The notes under the pieces: generated by a model | Databases searched by the model: none | Told to the model about the DNA's origin: nothing | Seen by the model: the letters and a program-made list of their open reading frames with translations, nothing else | Part shown: in pieces, positions 37,097 to 43,593 of the stretch | Numbering within the stretch: the stretch's first letter is position 1 | Layout: each line of letters begins with the position of its first letter | Made by a program: the position numbers and the translations under genes | Assembly: GCA_017642935.1 (NCBI GenBank) | Contig: JAEPOK010000001.1 | Span: 1,302,001 to 1,366,000, forward strand | DNA from: Hyphomicrobiales bacterium | GTDB taxonomy: Bacteria > Pseudomonadota > Alphaproteobacteria > Rhizobiales > MH13 | DNA length: 64,000 nucleotides | Direction: 5' to 3'

Positions 37097-37777
37097 TTAG
37101 CGGATGAACGAGTTCATCAAGCGCCCAATCGGTCCGGTAAGCTCCACCGGCGCGTCGACAACGGCAAAACAGATGCAGACTTCGCCAGGATCGGCCACGG
37201 GCTTGTGATTCACATCGTCATCGGCATAGGCGATGTCGCCAACACCGTAATGGCCATTGCCATCGGAGAACCCGCCCTGCAGCACAAGCGTCACTTCGGA
37301 GCCATGGTGAGTGTGGACCGGCATTCCCTTGCCGCCATCAATGCGCAGAAGACTGACTTCGGCGCCATCGACATCAGGAAGCTTGTATTCTGCCAAGCCA
37401 GGGATGACTTTTTTCCAAGGCACATCAGAAACCGGCATGCCAAGAAACAGCTCCAAAGCCCTGGGCGAAGCCGGCTTTGACGCTTCATGCGCATCGATTT
37501 TTGCGAAAACAGCCTGCAGCGCTGCTGCACCATCTTCAAAACCTACCGGCTCGACCTGATCAAACACGTGCGGCTCAAAAGAAATCGCCTTTTTGCCGCT
37601 ATCGCGGGCGAGCGTTTCTCCGACGGCGTGAATGTCGTCGAGCCATCGTTCGGCGTTTGGTGAAAGCTCCAAGTGGCTTTCCACAAGCACCCGGGCAGGG
37701 GTTGAAAGGCCACCGAGTGCATACTCGGCGAGGAGGCCTGACACCATGTCGCTTTGACGGGTTGCGTTAATGTTCAC
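37097..37777 (-). CDS. ChrR-type cupin anti-sigma homologue lacking zinc ligands
   Basis: Homologue of ChrR, the zinc anti-sigma factor that holds RpoE until singlet oxygen appears; 226 residues from GTG 37777 (GAGAG upstream; GTG 37801 also possible). The N-terminal anti-sigma domain aligns (LLAEYALGGLS...VESHLELSPNAER) but only His35 of the zinc set remains: the two Cys of HxxxCxxC are Ser39 and Ala42, and the N-terminal His is gone. The cupin domain keeps H155, H157, E161, H191 and the CIC pair (C201, C203). No sigma-factor gene is adjacent. May be a sigma-independent sensor or partner a distant sigma factor. Confidence 0.82.
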   Translation of the reverse strand: MNINATRQSDMVSGLLAEYALGGLSTPARVLVESHLELSPNAERWLDDIHAVGETLARDSGKKAISFEPHVFDQVEPVGFEDGAAALQAVFAKIDAHEASKPASPRALELFLGMPVSDVPWKKVIPGLAEYKLPDVDGAEVSLLRIDGGKGMPVHTHHGSEVTLVLQGGFSDGNGHYGVGDIAYADDDVNHKPVADPGEVCICFAVVDAPVELTGPIGRLMNSFIR

Positions 37778-38294
37778 ACTCAATCTCTCAATCCCGGTCA
37801 CCCGGGGACTTTTTCACTTCAACGAGGTTCAGTCTCGCGCCGAACCTTTTCATGCTTTCACGGGCCGATTTTTTCGCCCCTTCTATTAGCCGCCAAAGAA
37901 ACCGGCCGCATAAAATGCCAACCCGGCAATCAACCTCAGGCAACAGTGCTCGACCCAAAACCGAAGCGTTAGACAACGCTATAAGACGCCAGGATCGAAC
38001 CGGTTTTGACGTCCACACAGCAAATTGTTTCGCCAACGCCAATTCTTACTCTTCCCGGTTACGCAGCGTTACAAGGATCGGATCAATGGCGGAGACAAAA
38101 CCGGTTTTGGACCACTGCAAATTAAACGTAGGTTTGCCAGCTTTTTGCGTTCGGAAGAACAGCGCGCAACGACCATAATCGGAAAGAATTTCCCACGAGA
38201 TAGCAATTAGAGCGCTAGGGAAAACAGGCCTTCGTTGCCAATTTCGATGCGGTCTGATCAAACCAAGCGTGAACTTCAACGCAGCGAAACAAAA
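37778..38294. other. Non-coding region between chrR-like gene and alaX
   Basis: About 517 bp without a recognisable gene, with lower GC than its surroundings. It holds a leftward sigma-E-like promoter (38058-38085), a 6 bp perfect hairpin AGCGTT/AACGCT at 37965-37980 followed leftward by a T-rich stretch, a second inverted repeat AGGTTC/GAACCT (37825-37847), and an 84-codon leftward frame (38042-37788) starting TTG behind GGAAGAG. That frame has many rare codons and no similarity I recognise. The rpoE gene that normally precedes chrR is absent; the gap is too short to hold one. Confidence 0.65.
38058..38085 (-). promoter_or_regulatory. Candidate sigma-E-type promoter upstream of chrR
   Basis: Read leftward: TGATCC (38085-38080), 18 bases ending GCG, then TAAC (38061-38058). 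Exact match to the phr site in -35, spacing and GCG-TA junction. The start of transcription would be near 38051, about 275 bp upstream of the chrR-like start, leaving an unusually long leader. Confidence 0.62.
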
Positions 38295-39038
38295 ATGATC
38301 GACGCCCTCTATCAAGCCGACGCCTATCTCCGGACGGCGGATCTCCCTATCGCCGGTCTCCACGAGGACGGCATCCTCATCCAACGCAGCCATTTCTACC
38401 CGCAGGGTGGTGGTCAGCCGGGTGACAAGGGTCATTTGGAGCTTTCCGACGGCACGATGCTGCCCGTTCACACGACGCGTTTTGGGCCGGACCGTCAAAG
38501 CGTGCTCCTGGTCATGCGATCGGATGATGAACCCTTGCCAGAAGCGTTACGTTCGCTGTCGGCAGATGACGTCGTCACCGGCCATTTGGACTGGGCGCAG
38601 CGCTACCGCTATATGCGCGTTCACACCGCGCTGCATCTGTTGTCAGTGGTTTTGCCGTTTCCCGTCGCCGGCGGGCAGATCGGCGATGGAGAAGGCCGCT
38701 TGGACTTTGACATTGAAGATGCAGGTCTCGACAAAGAGGCACTCGGTGCCGAGCTGCAGGCCCTTGTCGATGGCGACCATGCTGTCGGCCAGGAGTGGAT
38801 TACCGACGCTGAGCTAGACGCCCAGCCTGATCTGGTCAAAACAATGAGCGTGAAACCGCCACGCGGTTCCGGCAAGGTTCGCCTGATCCGCATTGGTGAT
38901 GTCGACCTCCAGCCTTGCGGTGGCACCCATGTTCAATCGACCCTTGAGATCGGCAAGGTCGAAATTCGCAAAATTGAGAAAAAGGGCAAGCAGAACCGCC
39001 GCGTGCGCATTCGCCTGTCCGATATCGATGCCGTTTAG
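38295..39038 (+). CDS. alaX: Alanyl-tRNA editing protein AlaX
   Basis: Free-standing tRNA-editing hydrolase of 247 residues that clears Ser (or Gly) from mischarged tRNA-Ala. The N-terminal barrel (FYPQGGGQPGDKG) and the zinc site H110-x3-H114 (HTALH) with C208-x3-H212 (CGGTH) are intact. ATG 38295 (MIDALYQADAYL) fits the family; upstream ATG codons at 38235 and 38247 add an unconserved stretch. 17 bp before sseA, so probably an operon. Confidence 0.9.
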   Translation: MIDALYQADAYLRTADLPIAGLHEDGILIQRSHFYPQGGGQPGDKGHLELSDGTMLPVHTTRFGPDRQSVLLVMRSDDEPLPEALRSLSADDVVTGHLDWAQRYRYMRVHTALHLLSVVLPFPVAGGQIGDGEGRLDFDIEDAGLDKEALGAELQALVDGDHAVGQEWITDAELDAQPDLVKTMSVKPPRGSGKVRLIRIGDVDLQPCGGTHVQSTLEIGKVEIRKIEKKGKQNRRVRIRLSDIDAV

Positions 39039-39055
39039 CAAGAGGACGACTACCC

Positions 39056-39928
39056 ATGCGCCGTGAGGATGTATTTGTGAGCCCACAATGGTTGAACGAG
39101 CGGCTCGATCATCCTGACATCTTGCCCGTCGATGCAAGCTGGTATCTGCCAACGATGATGCGCGACGGTGCACCGCGTGATGGTCGATCGGAGTATGAGG
39201 CGGCGCATATTCCAGGCGCGGTCTTCTTTGACCTTGATGCGCAATCCGACCAGGCGAGCGACCTGCCGCATATGATGCCCGATCCGATCAGGTTTTCCTC
39301 TGCCATGCGTAAGCTTGGCATCGGCGATGGCATGACCCTAGTGATTTATGATGGTGCCGGTTTGTTTTCGGCGCCGCGTGTCTGGTGGATGTTCAAGGTG
39401 ATGGGCGTCACCTCGGTGATGATCCTCGATGGCGGTTTTCCCGCTTGGGAAGCTGCAGGTTTCCCGGTCTCGGACGAACCTGTGAACCGCTCGCCCCGCC
39501 ATTTCACGGCCCGCATGGACGGCTCAGCCTTGGCTGATTTGCAGGGCGTTTCTGATGCGATGAATGACAAAGACACCAGCATCATCGATGCGCGGCCGTC
39601 GGAGCGCTTTGACGGTTCGATGCCTGAGCCCAGGCCCGGTCTGCGTGCCGGTCACATGCCTGGCGCGCGCTCGGTACCGTTCACTGATCTCATAGAAGAG
39701 GGCCGGTTGAAATCGGCTGAAGCCTTGGCTGCGATGTTTGCCGACCAAGACATCGATCTCGACGCCCCAATCATCACGTCCTGCGGGTCCGGCGTTTCAG
39801 CCGTGACGCTGAAGATCGCGCTAGAACTCAGCGGTGCAAAAGATGTGCGAGTCTATGATGGTTCGTGGGCCGAATGGGGCGGCCAAGATGACCTACCTGT
39901 CGAGACCGGCCCAGAAAAACGCTCCTAG
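39056..39928 (+). CDS. sseA: 3-mercaptopyruvate sulfurtransferase
   Basis: Two-rhodanese-domain protein of 290 residues moving sulfur from 3-mercaptopyruvate to thiols or cyanide. The active loop CGSGVSA (Cys243) is the MST type rather than the CRKGVT thiosulfate type. The N-terminal rhodanese domain (LPVDASWYLP, HIPGAVFFDLD) is the inactive structural half. ATG has AGAGGA upstream. Its TAG interlocks with the convergent binding-protein gene in a CTAG. Confidence 0.93.
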   Translation: MRREDVFVSPQWLNERLDHPDILPVDASWYLPTMMRDGAPRDGRSEYEAAHIPGAVFFDLDAQSDQASDLPHMMPDPIRFSSAMRKLGIGDGMTLVIYDGAGLFSAPRVWWMFKVMGVTSVMILDGGFPAWEAAGFPVSDEPVNRSPRHFTARMDGSALADLQGVSDAMNDKDTSIIDARPSERFDGSMPEPRPGLRAGHMPGARSVPFTDLIEEGRLKSAEALAAMFADQDIDLDAPIITSCGSGVSAVTLKIALELSGAKDVRVYDGSWAEWGGQDDLPVETGPEKRS

Positions 39929-40968
39929 CGGATAGGCGGCGCGTAGATCAGCCCGCCTTCGGACCACAGCTCATTGAGGCCTCGGCCGATGCCAAGATCG
40001 GATTGCAGGCCGATCGTGCGCTCAAACACCTCGCCATAATTGCCCACCTGCGCAATCACCTGGAATGCCCAGTCGGGGCGTACACCCAGCGCCGCGCCAA
40101 AGTCTCCTGATTGACCGACCAGGCGTGCGATCGCCGGGTTTTCGGTGTCACGGAAGCTTTCGACATTTTGCGCTGTGAGCCCAAGTTCCTCAGCGTTGAT
40201 CATCGCAAAAAGAACCCACCGAGCAACGTTAAACCACTGGACATCTCCGGCGCGCACGACCGGGCTGAGCGGTTCTTTGGAGATGACTTCCGGTAACACG
40301 ATGTGCTCGTCCGGCTCGACTAGGTTGAGCCGCTGAGCGAACAGGCCTGAGGTGTCGTGGGCGTATGCATCACAGCGCTGGGAATCGTAGGCCGCCACAA
40401 CCTCCTCGACGTTCTCAAACGTCACAAGCTCGAATGGCATGCCACGCGAGTCGAAAAAGTCGGTGACATTGAGCACCGTTGTCGTGCCTGCATTGGCGCA
40501 AATCGTTGTGTTAGAAAGTTCCAGCGCCGAGGTGATGCCCATTGCCTGGCGGACCATGAAGGCCTGACCATCATAATAGGTCACACCGACGAAGCTGATG
40601 GGTAGGCTAACTTCGCGCCCCATGGTCCAAGTCGAGTTGCGCGACAAAATGTCAATGTCGCCGTCGATCAGCGCGTCAAAACGCTGCGAGGCTGGCAGAG
40701 AAGTGTACTCGACAGCATCGGCATCACCGAGCACGGCAGCTGCGATCGCGCGGCAATATTCGACGTCAAAACCTTCCCAATCGCCATTCTCGCCCTGACT
40801 GGAAAAGCCCGGTTGGCCTTCTGACACGCCGCATTGAACGAAACCCTTGGCCAACACATCATCGAGCGTAGAACTCGCATGAGCGACGCCAGCGGGCAGG
40901 CTCACTACGGCGCAGGCGAGCGCCAGACTGCCAAGATGACGGGCGATGGATTTGGGCGGAAAGGGCAT
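39925..40968 (-). CDS. General L-amino acid ABC transporter substrate-binding protein (AapJ/BztA type)
   Basis: Periplasmic binding protein of 347 residues. Signal peptide ends near LPAGVAHA/SS; mature part has STLDDVLAKGFVQCGVSEGQPGFS, GFDVEYCRAIAAAVLGD and ILSRNSTWTMGREV, characteristic of AapJ. Uptake of broad-range L-amino acids is the family role. No permease (AapQM) or ATPase (AapP) genes are adjacent, so this is an orphan. ATG 40968 is chosen as the start of the signal peptide; the frame extends upstream into the metC promoter region. Confidence 0.9.
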   Translation of the reverse strand: MPFPPKSIARHLGSLALACAVVSLPAGVAHASSTLDDVLAKGFVQCGVSEGQPGFSSQGENGDWEGFDVEYCRAIAAAVLGDADAVEYTSLPASQRFDALIDGDIDILSRNSTWTMGREVSLPISFVGVTYYDGQAFMVRQAMGITSALELSNTTICANAGTTTVLNVTDFFDSRGMPFELVTFENVEEVVAAYDSQRCDAYAHDTSGLFAQRLNLVEPDEHIVLPEVISKEPLSPVVRAGDVQWFNVARWVLFAMINAEELGLTAQNVESFRDTENPAIARLVGQSGDFGAALGVRPDWAFQVIAQVGNYGEVFERTIGLQSDLGIGRGLNELWSEGGLIYAPPIR

Positions 40969-41127
40969 AACCAACTCGTACATCAAAAGGAAAAGAAGCT
41001 GACCGCGCACAACCGCCCTTGTGCCACGTTCCACTCCCCTGTCAAAAGCTTTCAGACAGTGGAGATCAAGATAGGCCAAAAAACGGCCCATACCCAGCAA
41101 AATGAAACAAAAACAAAGGACCAAGTA

Positions 41128-42351
41128 GTGGCTGACGGCGAAAAGAGGCGCAAAACCAAGACGGATTTATCGACCAAGGGGGTCGATACCCAGCTTTCCC
41201 ATCTCGGTCGCGATTCGCACAACTTCCACGGCTTTGTGAACCCGCCTGTCGTGCGTGCCTCCACTGTGCTCTTCGACAGCGTGGAGGCCATGGAAGCACG
41301 TGGCGAGGATTCTCCGCTTAAGCCCAAATACACCTATGGCCTCAATGGCACGCCGACGATTGACGCCCTGGTGGATACGATCAACGCGCTGGAAGAGGCG
41401 GCAGGAACGGTTCTTGTGCCATCAGGTTTGGCGGCTGTGACGGTCCCGCTGCTCGCCGTTGCAAGACCCGGGCTACAAGTGCTGATTCCGGACAATGTCT
41501 ACTGGCCGACCCGGCGCTTCTGCGATCAGTCTCTCAGACAGCTTGGCGTAGAGACCATCTATTATGATCCCTTGATTGGTTCGAGCATCGCCGACCTCAT
41601 GCGCCCGGATGGCGGGACGGTTTTGTTCACCGAAGCGCCCGGTTCCAACACCTTCGAAATGCCGGATCTAACCGCCTTCTTGGCAGCGGCCAAAGCCCAT
41701 GATGCGGTGACGATGATCGACAACACCTGGGCAACACCCCTTATCTACAAGCCTATCCCGGCAGGCTTTGATTACTCGATCCAAGCCGGGACGAAGTATT
41801 TTGCCGGCCATTCCGACCTCTTGATCGGCTCCATCTCGGCAAGCGAGCGTTGTTGGCCGGCCCTACATCGCACCCGTGAAAACCTTGGTGTGCAGGCGGG
41901 AACGGAGGAGATATTCCTCACCCTTCGTGGCATGCGATCGCTTCGGGTTCGACTGGATCAGCATGAAAAGTCCGCGCTGGCGATCGCAGAATGGTTGGAA
42001 GATCAACAGTTTGTGACCAAGGTGATGCACCCTGCCCTTCCGTCAGATCCCGGCCATCAGTTGTGGCTTGACCTCTTCAACGGCCGGGCCAGCGGCCTGT
42101 TCGGCTTTGAGCTCAACGGCACACGCGACCAAGGCCGCGCAATGCTCAATGCACTGGAGCTCTTCGGGCTCGGCTATTCATGGGGAGGCTATGAAAGCCT
42201 GGCCGTACTGGCCGAGTTGGGGCACTGCCGTACCACGCGGCCATGGCCTGGCGGGCCAGTTGTCCGTCTACAGATCGGCTTAGAAACGGTCGATGATCTC
42301 AAAGACGATCTTTTGGCGGCGGCAAGAGCGGCCGACCTGCCAACCGGCTGA
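41128..42351 (+). CDS. metC: Cystathionine beta-lyase
   Basis: PLP-dependent Cys/Met metabolism enzyme of 407 residues splitting cystathionine into homocysteine, pyruvate and ammonia. PLP lysine is in QAGTKYFAGHSD; other marks are HGFVNPPVVRASTVLFD, YGLNGTPTIDAL and IDNTWATPL. Start is GTG 41128 with AAAGGA seven bases upstream; the earlier in-frame ATG at 40834 would overlap the divergent gene. Family members blur between beta-lyase and gamma-synthase; MetC is favoured by sequence context in the C-terminal part. Confidence 0.9.
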   Translation: MADGEKRRKTKTDLSTKGVDTQLSHLGRDSHNFHGFVNPPVVRASTVLFDSVEAMEARGEDSPLKPKYTYGLNGTPTIDALVDTINALEEAAGTVLVPSGLAAVTVPLLAVARPGLQVLIPDNVYWPTRRFCDQSLRQLGVETIYYDPLIGSSIADLMRPDGGTVLFTEAPGSNTFEMPDLTAFLAAAKAHDAVTMIDNTWATPLIYKPIPAGFDYSIQAGTKYFAGHSDLLIGSISASERCWPALHRTRENLGVQAGTEEIFLTLRGMRSLRVRLDQHEKSALAIAEWLEDQQFVTKVMHPALPSDPGHQLWLDLFNGRASGLFGFELNGTRDQGRAMLNALELFGLGYSWGGYESLAVLAELGHCRTTRPWPGGPVVRLQIGLETVDDLKDDLLAAARAADLPTG

Positions 42352-42360
42352 CCGCATTCC

Positions 42361-42696
42361 TTAAGCGGCTGCGTCGCCCTCTGGGCGGGCGGCCGCGCGG
42401 CGCTCGGCAAAGATGAGCCAAAGGTTTCGCGAATAGATAACGAGGCCGAGCGACTGGCCGAGGATGAAAACCGGGTCCTGCTGCTCAATGGCATAGGTGA
42501 GCAGCATCAGCCCGCCACCGATGGAAAAGAACCAAAACGGGATGGGCACAATGGATCGTTTGGCGCGTTCCGATGCCACCCACTGGACCACAAAGCGCAT
42601 CATAAACATGAACTGCGCGGCAAGGCCCCACACGACCCACCAGTCGAACTGATCAACAAAGACGACCTGAAACCAGCTGAAAAGCTCGTTGATCAT
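42361..42696 (-). CDS. Lipid-A-disaccharide synthase N-terminal-like (LAB_N) membrane protein
   Basis: Small membrane protein of 111 residues with three hydrophobic segments (WWVVWGLAAQFMFMMRFVVQW, FWFFSIGGGLMLLTYAI, VFILGQSLGLVIYSRNLWLI). The LAB_N family is found fused to LpxB or free beside glycosyltransferases. Starts inside the GT2 stop (ATGA overlap). With GT2 and the PMT-type gene upstream, it probably helps translocate or present a polyprenyl-linked sugar, like ArnE/ArnF (inference). Confidence 0.9.
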   Translation of the reverse strand: MINELFSWFQVVFVDQFDWWVVWGLAAQFMFMMRFVVQWVASERAKRSIVPIPFWFFSIGGGLMLLTYAIEQQDPVFILGQSLGLVIYSRNLWLIFAERRAAARPEGDAAA

Positions 42697-43481
42697 GATG
42701 AGGTAGTTCCTTCACGGGTTTGTGGGGCAGTCGTCTCGCTGACCACCGGGCGTTTTTTGAGGCGGCGTTTCAGCCACCAAACGCCAAACAGGTCGATGGA
42801 CCCAATCAGCGCGCGGTCAAAGACACCATACTTCGAGACGCCAAACTGTCTTGGACGGTCAATGACATCAACAAAATCAACGTCATAACCCTCACGCAAG
42901 ACAAGCGCGGCCATAAAACGGTGCCAGCCGTCAAAATAGGGCAAGCGGCGGAAAAGGTCGGCGCGCACCGCTTTGAGCCCGCAGCCGGAATCGCGCGTTT
43001 TGTCGGCAAGCATGGCGCCGCGTAGCTTATTGGCAAAGCGGGACGCAAAGCGCTTGATGGCAGTGTCTTTTCGGCCAACGCGCTGCCCACCCACCATGCC
43101 AAAGCTTGGGCCAAGTTCCAGCAACCGGTCAACAAGTGCCGGCATGAACGCCGGATTGTTTTGCCCATCGCCATCGGTGCAAACGATGATGTCACCTCCC
43201 GCATGGAGCACACCGGTACGCACCGCTGCGCTCTGGCCAGAGGAACGATCGTGCTTAAGAACTCGGACTGTCGCACCGGTGGTTTCGCCAGCACGCTGCG
43301 CGGCCTCAGCCGTTCCGTCGGTTGAGCCATCATCGATGACCAGAATTTCCAATTTCCGCCCGGCTAGCGCGGAAGCGATCTCACCGATCAAAATCGGCAG
43401 ATTTTCAGCCTCATTCTTGCAGGGAATGACAACAGATAGCTGCGGGTCTTGTGCAGGCGAAGAGGAAGAGGGCGTTGGCAC
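42693..43481 (-). CDS. Family 2 glycosyltransferase, dolichol-phosphate mannosyltransferase-like
   Basis: Cytosolic GT2 of 262 residues. SVVIPCKNEAENLP, DDGSTDGT and the metal motif CTDGDGQN (DxD) are intact, with RDSGCGLKA and FHRF-like DGWHRFMAAL of the DPM1/ArnC branch. No membrane helix follows, unlike ArnC. Expected to load a sugar onto polyprenyl phosphate for the ArnT-like enzyme. Start is GTG 43481; ribosome site weak. Confidence 0.9.
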   Translation of the reverse strand: MPTPSSSSPAQDPQLSVVIPCKNEAENLPILIGEIASALAGRKLEILVIDDGSTDGTAEAAQRAGETTGATVRVLKHDRSSGQSAAVRTGVLHAGGDIIVCTDGDGQNNPAFMPALVDRLLELGPSFGMVGGQRVGRKDTAIKRFASRFANKLRGAMLADKTRDSGCGLKAVRADLFRRLPYFDGWHRFMAALVLREGYDVDFVDVIDRPRQFGVSKYGVFDRALIGSIDLFGVWWLKRRLKKRPVVSETTAPQTREGTTSS

Positions 43482-43593
43482 GAGGGGTCCATCGGTCGGG
43501 AAAGGGTACGGCGCTTAGCACCGGCTGGCCGGTTCCCTACCGTTTTGTTGGGGAAAGCGAAAGAGGGTCGCGGCTGGTGCTTGGCGGAGTAGG

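Noticed and set aside
38046-38498. 150-codon minus-strand frame overlapping alaX
   Set aside because: Antisense to the conserved alaX start region, with no similarity; not an rpoE remnant by any ECF motif.
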